A stretch of DNA of 14,353 bases from Archaeoglobaceae archaeon (GCA_027016055.1 JALWBF010000203.1:4219-18571); one strand, 5' to 3'. Shown: positions 1 through 8,235, numbered from the stretch's first letter. Notes: a model not told the origin generated them from the letters alone. Translations and numbers: made by a program.

Positions 1-294
1 CCGTGCTACAGATGTCTCTACATGGCATTTCCGAAGGTTGACGAAATCGCTACGCAAATAATGGGCTTCACTACAGGCTTCTTCGGATGCATCCAAGCCT
101 CTGAAGCGATTAAATTGATACTCGGCATGGATGTTCTGAAGGGCAGAATGCTTAGATGCGATCTGCAAACGATGGAGTTCTTCGAAATAGAAGTATCTCC
201 GAATCCGAACTGTCCCGTTTGCAACGGAAAACTTAGGAACATATATCCGGAAAACTATGAAGGGGATTGCATGGTGGTCAGATTGGATGAATAA
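1..294 (+). CDS. ThiF/MoeB/HesA-family E1-like adenylyltransferase, C-terminal part (5' end outside window)
   Basis: The frame is open from base 1 and ends at TAA 292-294, so only about 97 C-terminal residues are visible. It begins with PCYRCL, the first CxxC pair of the structural zinc site in MoeB/ThiF E1-like enzymes. A Gly-rich hydrophobic helix follows, with GCIQASEAIKLILG (the family's GxxQAxEAIKxL signature), and then the second zinc pair in NCPVCNGK. These enzymes adenylate the C-terminal Gly-Gly of ubiquitin-like sulfur carriers for molybdopterin, thiamine or tRNA thiolation. The ATP-binding Rossmann part lies outside the window, so the partner protein and pathway cannot be assigned. 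The ATG at 22 is internal: the CxxC just upstream belongs to the protein. It converges on the next gene with only 4 bases between them. Confidence 0.85.
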   Translation, partial: PCYRCLYMAFPKVDEIATQIMGFTTGFFGCIQASEAIKLILGMDVLKGRMLRCDLQTMEFFEIEVSPNPNCPVCNGKLRNIYPENYEGDCMVVRLDE

Positions 295-298
295 AAAA

Positions 299-574
299 TC
301 AGATTAATTCGGTTTTCCTTCTTCCAAGCTTACCCGGCTGAACTATGCCCAAATTCCTCGCACACTTCGGGCAGTAATATGCTTTGATCCTCATCACGGA
401 TATGTTCTTCCTACCGACCATCTTGATTATATCGTAATCTAGTCTCAAACCCTTATATGCTACGAACGTCTTGAAGCGGGGAACCTTTCTACCGCAACCG
501 TCGCATCTAACCATATAGTCCTTTCCTCTGGCTTTGCTCTGCTTATACTCCCTAACGTAGGGAGCCTTCGCCAT
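299..574 (-). CDS. Zinc-ribbon protein resembling ribosomal protein S26e
   Basis: This is a 91-residue, very basic protein. It has two CxxC pairs: CDGC near residue 24 (VRCDGCGRKVPR) and CPKC near residue 68 (YYCPKCARN). The order RG..xxVRCxxCGRxVPxxK followed by a distal YYCxxCA is that of S26e small-subunit proteins, and the charge and length fit a ribosomal protein. S26e is known mainly from eukaryotes and crenarchaea, so in a euryarchaeal context it is either a divergent S26e or a related zinc-ribbon RNA-binding protein. The start is supported by a T-rich TATA element about 24 bases upstream, which would give a leaderless mRNA. An antisense-looking ORF that extends upstream in another frame is a shadow. 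The identification rests on motif order alone. Confidence 0.6.
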   Translation of the reverse strand: MAKAPYVREYKQSKARGKDYMVRCDGCGRKVPRFKTFVAYKGLRLDYDIIKMVGRKNISVMRIKAYYCPKCARNLGIVQPGKLGRRKTELI

Positions 575-593
575 AATGTTATGTCTGCTTCAG

Positions 594-602
594 AATAAAA
601 AA
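594..602 (-). promoter_or_regulatory. TATA box for the S26e-like gene
   Basis: The minus strand reads TTTTTTATT, centred about 24 bases before the ATG at 574, so transcription is expected to start at or next to the start codon. No Shine-Dalgarno sequence lies between. Confidence 0.45.
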
Positions 603-766
603 GTTTAGTGCTATGTAATACGACATTATTTTTGCTCTCATCCTCAATATGAATCCAAGCAAGTCCTGAGATGGGCAAAGCACGATTTTCCATGGAATTT
701 TCAAAGATCGGACAAAGATTCGGTAAGATTTGGTATACATCTTGGATCGATTATCGTATGAAAAAA

Positions 767-775
767 TTTAAAATA
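767..775 (+). promoter_or_regulatory. TATA box for aglB
   Basis: TTTAAAATA, preceded by an A-rich BRE-like tract, is centred 26 bases before the ATG at 797. This geometry predicts a leaderless transcript. Confidence 0.5.
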
Positions 776-796
776 ACGTCCGTTTAGCGTTAGTCC

Positions 797-3280
797 ATGA
801 AAATTCAAAAGTTCTGGCATTCTATATTTTTAGCCTTAGCCGTAATCTTAGGCTTCTATCTCAGAATCGTCAATCCTTGGAAAAGCGTCTTTGCTTGGAC
901 CGTTCGATTGGGCGGAAACGATCCTTGGTATTACGAAAGGCTCATAGAAAACTGTCTGCACAATTTTCCCAACAGAATATGGTTCGATCCTTTCACGCAT
1001 TATCCGTTCGGAACTTTCACGCACTTCGGTCCCTTCTTGGTATACTTCAGCGCGATTTTAGCCAAGATAGCCGGAGCCGGCAGTTCTGAGTCGATCAGAA
1101 GTGTGGTAGCGTTCGTTCCCACCATAGGAGGCGCCCTTTTAGCCCTACCGGTTTATCTTCTTACGAAGGAAGCTTTCAACAAGTATGTTGGGGTGATTTC
1201 CGCTCTGCTTGTGGTCATAATACCCGGACAACTGCTTGCAAGGAGCATTTTGGGATTCAACGACCATCACATCTGGGAAGTATTCTGGATGATGACTACA
1301 CTCGCCTTATACGTTTACGCGATCAACAGATGGAGAAACGATCCGAACGCATTAAGGGATAAGAGAAAGCTCGTTTTTGCTGTTCTGGCTGGGATAGCTT
1401 ACGGAATGTATCTTTTAACATGGGCTCCGAGCTTCTATCTTGCTCTATTCATAGTTATCTACATCTTCGTTTTGATGCTGTTTAGCAGATTCATAAAAAC
1501 GGATTTAGCGAATACTATATACATCAGCATGATCACGATCTGCGTTGCTATGATAATGTATCTGCCGTTCGCCTTCGAACATCCGAAATTTAGCACCGTC
1601 TATTACTCCCCCTTCCAGCTGGTTGTTCTGGCTTCATGCCTGATAATTTTGGGACTGTTCAGAGCTATCGAAATTTTGAAGGAAAGGGGATACTATGCTA
1701 AGATAGGAATAAAGGAAGAATACGCTTTCCCGGTTACGATTGTAGTCATAGTAGCGGTAATCGTCGGAGCTATAATGTTGATCTCACCCGATCTCTTCAA
1801 GATTTTGCTCGGAGTAATCGGCGTAGTTCAGCCCAAAGGCGGAGCTTTAACCATTGCAGAAGTGCAACCCTTCTTCACCATGGGAGGACAGTTCAGCTTA
1901 GCTCCGGCATATCTCAACTTCGGAACTACTTTCTTCTTCGGATTCTTCGGATTTCTATATCTTGCCATGCTGGTTTACAAGGAGAGAAGGGACGTTCACA
2001 TTCTAATTTTACTCTGGTCTCTGATGATGTTCATCGCCCTTTGCGGACAAAACAGGTTCGCGTATTACTTCGGAGCCGTATGCGCCGTGATGGCTGGATT
2101 CATAATGGACAGAATTCTGGACTGGCTGAAGCTTTATTCGGCTATATTTGAGCGTAATGTGAACTACACGAGGGTAGGAATTGCAGTTCTTCTGATCCTT
2201 CTACTCTTTATACCGACGTTCTCGCTCGCGTTCGAACAGAGCAAGTATGCCGGAGGAATACCTAAGCCTTGGTGGGATGCATTGGTTTGGCTTAGAAACA
2301 ACACTCCAAACGGTAGCTTTTACGATAAATACTACTACGAGCTCTATAAGCCTTCGAAGAACCCGAGCAAGCCTTATCATTATCCGTTCAAAACTTACGG
2401 AATTATGAGTTGGTGGGATTACGGGCACTGGATTGAGGCTATAGCACATAGGATGCCCATAGCTAATCCGTTCCAGCAGGGGATTGGGAATAAATACGAT
2501 AACGTTCCCGGTGCCGCTCCGTTCTTCACGGCTTTTAACGAAAGCTACGCCGATGCGATTGCAAATAAGCTGGGCGTTAAATACGTGATAAGCGATGTGG
2601 AAATGGCTACCGGCAAGTTCTATGCGATGGCAGTCTGGGCTGAAGGAAGCTTGGAAAAGGCGAGCAGAATATACTACGTTGGTTCGGCTATAGCATATGT
2701 AACACCCAAGGGAATGCTAGGATTAACAACGGATTACCTTAGCGTGCCACCCGGCTCGCAAACGAGAATAGTTCCGATTCCCAGTGAGAAGTATTTCGAG
2801 ACCATGGAAGCAAGGCTGCACATACTCGATGGATGCGGTTTATCGCACTACAGGATGATCTACGAAAGTTCTCCGAGTTTCGGAACTCCGATGGGTCTTG
2901 AGGAGGTTATATACAGAATGATATTCAACAAATATTACGCAAGCAAGTTTGGAATGCCGAAAGTTAACTTAACTCCCACGGGTTACGTGAAGATATTTGA
3001 ATACGTGAAGGGAGCTAAGATAACGGGCAGAGCGAAAGCTGATAAAGTGACCGTAAGCGTCTTGATTAGAACCAACCAGAACAGGACTTTCGTATGGCAG
3101 AAAACGGTTCCAGTCGTAAACGGAACTTATGAGGTTGTGGTGCCGTATGCACAAAACACGAGTTATCCCGTTAAGCCAATAAGCGACTACAAGATTAAGG
3201 CGGGTAACATCGTAAAAACGTTTTCTGTGAGCGATAAGGATGTGGAAAACGGAAGAACAATCAGAATCGATCTAATCTAA
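797..3280 (+). CDS. aglB: Dolichyl-phosphooligosaccharide-protein glycotransferase AglB (STT3 family)
   Basis: This 827-residue membrane enzyme is the catalytic subunit of archaeal N-glycosylation. It moves a lipid-linked oligosaccharide onto Asn of N-x-S/T sequons on the outer face of the membrane. Visible motifs are the first acidic metal-binding motif GGNDPWYY (Asp about 42), the TIXE-type loop TIAEVQP (residues 352-358) and the sequon-binding WWDYG (539-543). About a dozen hydrophobic segments cover roughly residues 8-480, followed by a soluble C-terminal domain of about 340 residues. The size matches the long AglB form known from Archaeoglobus. Archaeoglobus carries several AglB paralogues; which one this is cannot be told here. 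The gene is monocistronic: it is transcribed from its own TATA box and converges on the CBS gene 16 bases away. No glycan-assembly genes lie alongside. Confidence 0.95.
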   Translation: MKIQKFWHSIFLALAVILGFYLRIVNPWKSVFAWTVRLGGNDPWYYERLIENCLHNFPNRIWFDPFTHYPFGTFTHFGPFLVYFSAILAKIAGAGSSESIRSVVAFVPTIGGALLALPVYLLTKEAFNKYVGVISALLVVIIPGQLLARSILGFNDHHIWEVFWMMTTLALYVYAINRWRNDPNALRDKRKLVFAVLAGIAYGMYLLTWAPSFYLALFIVIYIFVLMLFSRFIKTDLANTIYISMITICVAMIMYLPFAFEHPKFSTVYYSPFQLVVLASCLIILGLFRAIEILKERGYYAKIGIKEEYAFPVTIVVIVAVIVGAIMLISPDLFKILLGVIGVVQPKGGALTIAEVQPFFTMGGQFSLAPAYLNFGTTFFFGFFGFLYLAMLVYKERRDVHILILLWSLMMFIALCGQNRFAYYFGAVCAVMAGFIMDRILDWLKLYSAIFERNVNYTRVGIAVLLILLLFIPTFSLAFEQSKYAGGIPKPWWDALVWLRNNTPNGSFYDKYYYELYKPSKNPSKPYHYPFKTYGIMSWWDYGHWIEAIAHRMPIANPFQQGIGNKYDNVPGAAPFFTAFNESYADAIANKLGVKYVISDVEMATGKFYAMAVWAEGSLEKASRIYYVGSAIAYVTPKGMLGLTTDYLSVPPGSQTRIVPIPSEKYFETMEARLHILDGCGLSHYRMIYESSPSFGTPMGLEEVIYRMIFNKYYASKFGMPKVNLTPTGYVKIFEYVKGAKITGRAKADKVTVSVLIRTNQNRTFVWQKTVPVVNGTYEVVVPYAQNTSYPVKPISDYKIKAGNIVKTFSVSDKDVENGRTIRIDLI

Positions 3281-3296
3281 ATTTTAAAAATTATTT

Positions 3297-4142
3297 TTAC
3301 TTTTCGATTAAAACTTTGATAATATCTTTGTCGTTTACTATACCAACGAGTCTGTCTTGGGAGTCCAAAACCGGCATATGATCTATATCGTTCTTAACCA
3401 TGAGCTTCGCACACTTGCTTACCGATGTCTGGGGATACACCGAAACCGGCTCCTTCATAAACTCCTTCACGGGCTCCTTCGGTAGCTTTACAACGCTTAT
3501 TTCGAAGTATTTGATAGTGTAATCCCTAATTCCGTCCCAAGTCCATGCATCGTCTGTGTCGCTTGAGGAGGAGTATTGAGTCTGCTCTATGAACTCCTCA
3601 ATCAGCGTTTCTGTGAGCATTATCTTCTCATCAACTATTCCGACGAGCTGTGCATTGGAATCTATAACCGGACAAATCTCCGAGTTGCTGAGCCTCATTA
3701 TTTCTCCGACTATGTTAAGGGGAGTTTCATCCCAGACGCAAACGACGGAATACGTTACGTAATCCTTAACGGGCTTATCAATTCCCAACTCCGCAATTAG
3801 CTTGATGAGATCCTTGACAGTAACTATTCCAACGAGCCTGCCATCTTTAACAACCGGAAGTCTGTGAAACGGGTTGTTTATGAAAATTTCAACGACCTTC
3901 TCAATCGGATCGTCGGCGTCAACCGTAACCGGATTCGGAGTCATGAGCAAAGCCAACTGATCCTCTTCGATCTTCCTAAGTATGTCCTTTCTCGTAACTA
4001 TACCCACAACCTTCCCATCCTTTAAAACCGGAACTGCGGATATCCCGTGCTTCTTAAAAAGTTCGAGAACAAACCTCCTGTTATTCGGAAGGGTTGCATA
4101 CACGACATCTTTCGTCATAACATCCTTAACCTTCATCGGCAT
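3297..4142 (-). CDS. Protein with four CBS domains (two Bateman modules)
   Basis: The protein consists almost entirely of four CBS repeats. From the start chosen here they begin near KVKDVMTKDVVYA, LALLMTPNPVTVDA, VKDYVTYSVVCVWDE and VKEFMKEPVSVYP. Each has the usual hydrophobic core and VGIV(T/N)xKD ending. CBS pairs bind adenine nucleotides or SAM and act as energy or metabolite sensors. There is no fused catalytic or DNA-binding domain, so the target is unknown. The open frame extends to an ATG at 4187, but a TATA element at 4163-4170 sits inside that extension. It predicts a leaderless start near 4142 (MPMKVKDVM), giving about 281 residues; ATG 4136 is also possible. The third CBS unit is the most divergent and carries a low-complexity SSSSDTDD loop after it. 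Confidence 0.88.
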   Translation of the reverse strand: MPMKVKDVMTKDVVYATLPNNRRFVLELFKKHGISAVPVLKDGKVVGIVTRKDILRKIEEDQLALLMTPNPVTVDADDPIEKVVEIFINNPFHRLPVVKDGRLVGIVTVKDLIKLIAELGIDKPVKDYVTYSVVCVWDETPLNIVGEIMRLSNSEICPVIDSNAQLVGIVDEKIMLTETLIEEFIEQTQYSSSSDTDDAWTWDGIRDYTIKYFEISVVKLPKEPVKEFMKEPVSVYPQTSVSKCAKLMVKNDIDHMPVLDSQDRLVGIVNDKDIIKVLIEK

Positions 4143-4162
4143 TAGCAAAGGCATGAACAGAT

Positions 4163-4170
4163 AAATATTT
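4163..4170. promoter_or_regulatory. Symmetrical TATA element AAATATTT in a divergent interval
   Basis: AAATATTT is self-complementary. On the minus strand it lies about 24 bases before the favoured CBS-protein start (4142). On the plus strand it lies 28 bases before ATG 4195. It could serve transcription in both directions. Confidence 0.4.
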
Positions 4171-4171
4171 T

Positions 4172-4330
4172 TTGCCGAGTATCGCAAAAAGAAAATGGCT
4201 GACGTTCTGTCTGATCTTATTCGCAGTGGGCGTGTGCTATGCGTTTTACAAGTATTCGATAACGGGAAACTTCTGGTTTTCGAAACGGATTACGAAAAAA
4301 GGATTATTAGACTATTCTGGTAAAATTTAG
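4172..4330 (+). CDS. Possible small single-pass membrane protein
   Basis: A 52-codon frame opens at TTG 4172 and stops at TAG 4328-4330. It reads a basic N-terminus (SIAKRK), then a hydrophobic stretch (WLTFCLILFAVGVCYAFY), then a basic tail. That is the layout of a small positive-inside membrane protein. Its codons (ACG, TCG, GGA, ATA, TTC) match neighbouring genes better than those of the overlapping ATG-initiated frame 4195-4323. The weak points are the non-ATG start, the absence of a Shine-Dalgarno sequence, and a TATA element that almost touches the TTG. The gene would converge with the GTPase gene, the two stop codons overlapping. I do not recognise a family, so this is only a candidate. 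Confidence 0.3.
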   Translation: MPSIAKRKWLTFCLILFAVGVCYAFYKYSITGNFWFSKRITKKGLLDYSGKI

Positions 4331-5394
4331 GCGTAGATTGTTAGAATGTCCTCATCTTCGAGAACGTGATCTAAGCCAACTCTCTGCCCGTTGAACTTCA
4401 CGGATTTACCCCAAACCTTAGCGTATCGGAAGTTTTCAAGCATCCCCCTATGCAATCTCTTACAGACATCCGCAACCGTGGCACCTCTCCTCATTATAAG
4501 GGGTTCTTCGAAGTCCGGCTTTCCGCCGGGTGGCTTCAGATAAATTCGAATGAATTCGAGCTTCTCGTATATCTTCTCAACAAGCAAATCCAAATTTATC
4601 CTCTTCTCAGCCGAAATCGGTATCGCATCCTTCGGCAGATCTTCCGGCTGATACAGATCGATCTTGTTTACGACCGTCAGCGAGGGGATGTATACCCTGT
4701 TGCCCAATATTGCATCTATAAGCCTGTCGATCGTTATATCTTCCCTTATCAAAACATCGGCGTTGTGTATTCTATACTCCTTAAGAATCTCAACAATCGT
4801 CTTCTCATCCAGCGAAAGCGGGACTGTCGAAGTCACCTTAATCCCGCCCCTGTCTCTCTTTTTAATTATAACTTCCGGTGGCTTCTGATCGAGCCTAATA
4901 CCGGCTTCGTAAAGCTCCTTCTTAATTACATCTATCTGATGGAGGTTGAAAACGTCCGTAACTATCAGAACCATATCGGCAGTTCTTACCATCGATAGAA
5001 CCTCTCTCCCTCTTCCCTTGCCTTTCGATGCTCCTTCGATTATTCCCGGAACATCGACGATCTGAATCCTTGTACCCTTATACTCGAGCATCCCCGGAAC
5101 GGGCTTCAGAGTCGTGAAGTCGTAATCCGCAACCTCGCTTTTGGCACCGGTTAACGCGTTAAGTAACGTCGACTTACCGACTGAAGGAAATCCTACCAAA
5201 ACTACAGTCGCATCGCCCTCTTTCTTTATCGCAAATTGCTGTGTTCTGCCGGTCTTCGCCTTCGCTTTCTCGAGCTCTTCCCTCAGCTTGGCAAGTTTAG
5301 CCTTCAATCTGCCTATGTGGTGTTCAGTAGCTTTATTGTATGGCGTCCTCTTGATCTCCTCCTCAAGCTTCTTGATCTGCTGTATCAAGTCCAT
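4327..5394 (-). CDS. DRG-family (Obg-related) GTPase with TGS domain
   Basis: This 355-residue protein matches the length and architecture of archaeal DRG GTPases. An N-terminal charged coiled coil (about 1-47) is followed by a G domain with GFPSVGKST (68-76, G1/P-loop), DVPG (114-117, G3), NKID (243-246, G4) and SAE (261-263, G5). The insert typical of DRG proteins (about 165-235) lies between G3 and G4. The C-terminal TGS domain (about 283-355) ends in GLDHVLEDEDILTIYA. DRG proteins associate with translating ribosomes and are thought to assist translation; in eukaryotes they need DFRP partners. The gene stands alone. A TATA-like TTTTTTAA centred 28 bases before the ATG predicts a leaderless mRNA. 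Confidence 0.95.
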   Translation of the reverse strand: MDLIQQIKKLEEEIKRTPYNKATEHHIGRLKAKLAKLREELEKAKAKTGRTQQFAIKKEGDATVVLVGFPSVGKSTLLNALTGAKSEVADYDFTTLKPVPGMLEYKGTRIQIVDVPGIIEGASKGKGRGREVLSMVRTADMVLIVTDVFNLHQIDVIKKELYEAGIRLDQKPPEVIIKKRDRGGIKVTSTVPLSLDEKTIVEILKEYRIHNADVLIREDITIDRLIDAILGNRVYIPSLTVVNKIDLYQPEDLPKDAIPISAEKRINLDLLVEKIYEKLEFIRIYLKPPGGKPDFEEPLIMRRGATVADVCKRLHRGMLENFRYAKVWGKSVKFNGQRVGLDHVLEDEDILTIYA

Positions 5395-5418
5395 CGATGT
5401 TCTGAAATCTCAAAGGGG

Positions 5419-5426
5419 TTAAAAAA
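5419..5426 (-). promoter_or_regulatory. TATA box for the DRG GTPase gene
   Basis: The minus strand reads TTTTTTAA, centred about 28 bases before the ATG at 5394, implying a leaderless transcript. The A/T-rich sequence beyond it (5455-5520) offers other weak TATA-like runs. Confidence 0.4.
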
Positions 5427-5549
5427 TCGTTTGATCTGCAAAACAGAAATGAAAAATTTTGTTTTAAATAAAGTTTAAAAATTGTTATTTTAGATTAATT
5501 AAATAGATTTATTTTATTAACATACTGGAATTTCAAAAAATGGAAAGAA

Positions 5550-5557
5550 TTATATAA
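5550..5557 (+). promoter_or_regulatory. TATA box for the lipoprotein gene
   Basis: TTATATAA, preceded by the purine-rich BRE-like GGAAAGAA, is a near-ideal archaeal promoter. The predicted transcription start is about 5578-5580, which leaves an 18-20 base leader containing the Shine-Dalgarno sequence at 5586. Confidence 0.65.
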
Positions 5558-5585
5558 TGCGGATTTAGTTTTGATTTATCACGTT

Positions 5586-5592
5586 GGAGGTG
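5586..5592 (+). promoter_or_regulatory. Shine-Dalgarno sequence deciding the lipoprotein start
   Basis: GGAGGTG lies 5 bases before ATG 5598. It rules out the upstream in-frame initiation near 5571 and puts a signal peptide exactly at the N-terminus. Confidence 0.75.
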
Positions 5593-5597
5593 CATTT

Positions 5598-6590
5598 ATG
5601 AAAAGACTCTGGGCATGTCTGGCAGTTCTGCTGGTAGCAACATTGATCGCCGGCTGTGCTCAAATGAGTGCAGAAGATATTGCAAAGAAGATGGAGGAGA
5701 AATACAAAGCGATAAAGGATATGAAAGGAGAGATGGTAACGACTGTATACGTTCAGGGAAAGAAGATAGTGAGGGTTACAAAATTTGCGATGAAAAAACC
5801 TGACAAGTTTTGGAGCGACAGCGAAAACTATACGATAGTTTCCAACGGCACGGTGATGTGGATATACGATAAGAAGAAAAACATAGTTACGGAAACTAAG
5901 CTACCTAAGACGAACAGACCGAAGTTCGACTACGGGGAACTGATTAAGGATTTGATGAGCAAAAACAATGTTAAGCTGTTGGGAAGTGAAAAGGTTTACG
6001 GAAGGGATTGCTACGTTATAGAGGCGACTCCGAAGAACAGGACGTTCTACGTTAAGCAGAAGTTGTGGATAGATAAGGAGTATTGGTACCCGCTTAAAAT
6101 AGAAATCGACTGTGGGCTGTTCAAAACGACGATAGAATATAAAGATATGAAGTTTAATACCGGCATTCCGGACAGCTTCTTCAATTTTAAACCGCCGGAA
6201 GGAGTTAAGGTAGTTGAGAAAAAGGTAATGCTACCGAAAAAGCTTACGATGGAGGAAGCCCAGAAGAGGGTTAACTTCACGATAATTACTCCAAGATATA
6301 CCGCTGGATATAAATTCGAATACGCTTACGTCTTCAAATACGATGGAAATGAAGAGGTGATCCTTCATTACAGCAAGGACGGTCAAAAGTTGACTGTAGT
6401 GGAATCGAGAGGCTATCATCATACCTATCTTCCCAACGCAACAAAGGTGAATATTAACGGAACGACTGTCGAGATTTCTAACATGTTCGGGATAAACATA
6501 GCCAGATTTTGCAAGGGCAACATTTCAATAACGATATCAGCGAAATTACCTAAGGACGAGCTTATAAGCATTGTCGAATCAATGATTTAA
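5598..6590 (+). CDS. Secreted lipoprotein, LolA-like domain plus DUF4367-type C-terminus
   Basis: The protein is 330 residues from ATG 5598. The first 20 residues form a lipoprotein signal peptide: basic MKR, a hydrophobic core, and lipobox LIAGC with the modifiable Cys at position 20. It should be lipid-anchored on the outer face of the cytoplasmic membrane. The N-terminal half (DMKGEMVTTVYVQGKKI, then the GTVMWIYDKKKN region, then GRDCYVIEATP and the LWIDKEYWYPLKIE region) has the pattern of the LolA/LolB-like curved beta sheet seen in archaeal proteins annotated as outer-membrane lipoprotein-sorting. The C-terminal ~100 residues (GYKFEYAYVFKYDGNEEV through LPKDELISIVESMI) look like DUF4367. 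Archaea of this type lack an outer membrane, so a true Lol function is unlikely; binding of a lipid or other hydrophobic ligand is an inference. Many predicted N-x-S/T sequons (for example NYT, NGT, NRT, NFT, NAT) fit glycosylation outside the cell. Confidence 0.8.
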   Translation: MKRLWACLAVLLVATLIAGCAQMSAEDIAKKMEEKYKAIKDMKGEMVTTVYVQGKKIVRVTKFAMKKPDKFWSDSENYTIVSNGTVMWIYDKKKNIVTETKLPKTNRPKFDYGELIKDLMSKNNVKLLGSEKVYGRDCYVIEATPKNRTFYVKQKLWIDKEYWYPLKIEIDCGLFKTTIEYKDMKFNTGIPDSFFNFKPPEGVKVVEKKVMLPKKLTMEEAQKRVNFTIITPRYTAGYKFEYAYVFKYDGNEEVILHYSKDGQKLTVVESRGYHHTYLPNATKVNINGTTVEISNMFGINIARFCKGNISITISAKLPKDELISIVESMI

Positions 6591-6637
6591 TTTTTTGTTA
6601 TTTTATTATTTATTTGTAGTTACTTAATAGCGATTAC

Positions 6638-6645
6638 ATAAAATA
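6638..6645 (+). promoter_or_regulatory. TATA box for dphB
   Basis: ATAAAATA is centred 26-27 bases before ATG 6668, predicting a leaderless transcript. An alternative, CTTAATAG at 6623-6630, is less well placed. Confidence 0.45.
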
Positions 6646-6667
6646 GCGGTATGCATTAGGATAAAAC

Positions 6668-7438
6668 ATGCTTATATTGATAGGTATGGGACTGTGGGAT
6701 GAAAGGGACATCTCATGCAAGGGGCTCGAATTTGCGAGGAGGGCGGATGAGGTATACGTCGAATTTTACACATCAAAGCTTATGGGGACGAATCTGGATA
6801 AAATTCGGGATTTCATTGGAAGGGAAATCGGGGAACTAAGCAGAAGCGATCTCGAGGAGAACTGTAAGTGGATAATAGAAAAAGCCAGAGATAGGGATGT
6901 TGCCATTTTGGTGCCCGGCGATCCGATGATAGCAACGACCCATTCCGCTTTAAGGCTCGAAGCCGAGAAATCGGGAGTTGAAGTTAAGATAATTCACTCA
7001 GCAAGCATAATAAATGCAATCTGCGGCTTAACGGGATTGCACAACTACAGATTCGGGAAATCCGCTACCGTCAGCTATCCTTATGCCGGAAAGGTTTCGA
7101 AGACGCCGATAAATGTAATAAAGCAGAATTTGAGTATAGATGCTCATACCGTTTTGTTCTTAGACCTCCATCCGAAACCCATGACGATCGGAGAGGCTAT
7201 CGACATTTTGGAGAAAGCCGAAGCCTCGATTCTGGATCTCTTTGCAGTAGGAATTGCGAGAGCCGGAAGCGAGAAGCCTTTCGTTAAATGCGATAGGCTG
7301 AAAAAGTTGAGATATGTCGATTTCGGTGAACCGCTGCACATATTGGTCGTCTTAGCCAGAACTCTGCACTTCATGGAATTCGAATGCCTCAGACAGTTTG
7401 CTTCAGCTCCGAAAGAGCTTGAAGAACTCGTTATTTAA
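6668..7438 (+). CDS. dphB: Diphthine synthase (SAM-dependent methyltransferase)
   Basis: This 256-residue protein matches archaeal Dph5/DphB over its full length. It begins MLILIGMGLWDERDIS, the nucleotide-binding N-terminus of the tetrapyrrole-methylase fold, and carries VPGDPMIATTH (about 83-92), the SAM-binding loop of diphthine synthases. It methylates the amino group of the modified histidine of elongation factor 2 in the three-step route to diphthamide. The C-terminal region with LFAVGIARAG and FGEPLHILVV also follows the family. The gene has its own promoter. It converges with the DUF63 gene with a 3-4 base overlap of the two stop regions, so their transcripts must overlap. Confidence 0.95.
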   Translation: MLILIGMGLWDERDISCKGLEFARRADEVYVEFYTSKLMGTNLDKIRDFIGREIGELSRSDLEENCKWIIEKARDRDVAILVPGDPMIATTHSALRLEAEKSGVEVKIIHSASIINAICGLTGLHNYRFGKSATVSYPYAGKVSKTPINVIKQNLSIDAHTVLFLDLHPKPMTIGEAIDILEKAEASILDLFAVGIARAGSEKPFVKCDRLKKLRYVDFGEPLHILVVLARTLHFMEFECLRQFASAPKELEELVI

Positions 7439-8235
7439 ACCCCGAAGGTCATCCTCAGAGAATCTCTAAAGCCCGGTCCCAAGCCCAAGACGATTAGGAC
7501 GAACTTTATGAAGTTCCTGAGGGATTCTTCCTCCTCCTTATCCAAAACATACAGTATTACCAAGAACAGAATTGCCTTAGCCGGAATCATTATCCAAGGC
7601 CCGAAGTTCGAGATCAGTAGCCTCGGAACCACGTGAAGCTCCCAGTAACCCAAGAACTGGATTCCCAAGAAAGTTGCGGAAGCGTCGAGCATGTGGACGA
7701 AGAAAACGATTTCGCTCAGTTTGTTGTGCATGTGCCGGGCAATTTTAGCCGTTCCGAAGTGATAAGCAAGAGTGAACGCTGAAGCCATAGCCAGAGCTGT
7801 GGGAAGGACGAACCAGTTTTCGATCTTCAGATTTACCAGCAGAAGGATGAGGGTTGCTATTGCCAAAACGGTTCCAACCAAGCCGTAGTGAATCCAATAC
7901 CTATCCTTCCTCAGTTTTATGCTTAAGATGAGCGTAGGCAAAGCGATAGCAAAGATTAAGAACTCGATGAGCGGGGTCATGAAGAGGTAGCTTATCGGCG
8001 GTTTTAGAAATCCGGCATCCTCAACAACTCTAACGCTCGCACCGAAGATTATGAACGGAATGTTACCATAGATGAACCTCTCATCGATCCTTATCCTTTT
8101 GACCAGCCACTTGTAGAGGAGATAAACGGCAATTATTAAAATTACAGCCCAAGTTGCGGTGTTAACAGGGTTGTATCCGGTCTTGTATACTATCGAATCT
8201 ATGTAATACTTCTTTATGAACTGCCAGATGTTCAT
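7435..8235 (-). CDS. DUF63 family integral membrane protein
   Basis: This 266-residue protein has about seven hydrophobic segments and short charged loops. The segment GASVRVVEDAG, with conserved Arg and Asp, followed by FLKPPISYLFMTPLIEF is typical of the archaeal DUF63 family (compare NPVNTATWAVIL at the N-terminus). A second polar-in-membrane stretch is VHMLDASATFLG. The molecular function of DUF63 is not known; the conserved charges inside membrane segments suggest transport or an intramembrane enzyme, which is inference. Its ATG overlaps the leuB stop by 4 bases, so the two genes should be co-transcribed and translationally coupled, with leuB first. Confidence 0.85.
   Translation of the reverse strand: MNIWQFIKKYYIDSIVYKTGYNPVNTATWAVILIIAVYLLYKWLVKRIRIDERFIYGNIPFIIFGASVRVVEDAGFLKPPISYLFMTPLIEFLIFAIALPTLILSIKLRKDRYWIHYGLVGTVLAIATLILLLVNLKIENWFVLPTALAMASAFTLAYHFGTAKIARHMHNKLSEIVFFVHMLDASATFLGIQFLGYWELHVVPRLLISNFGPWIMIPAKAILFLVILYVLDKEEEESLRNFIKFVLIVLGLGPGFRDSLRMTFGV

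Noticed and set aside
460..693. Minus-strand ORF of 77 codons overlapping the S26e-like gene
   Set aside because: Its second half is a frame shadow of the zinc-ribbon gene, and the first half crosses that gene's TATA element. No family motif is visible.
4450..4998. 182-codon plus-strand ORF opposite the DRG GTPase
   Set aside because: It is entirely antisense to conserved G-domain and TGS coding sequence, with no recognisable motifs; a shadow.
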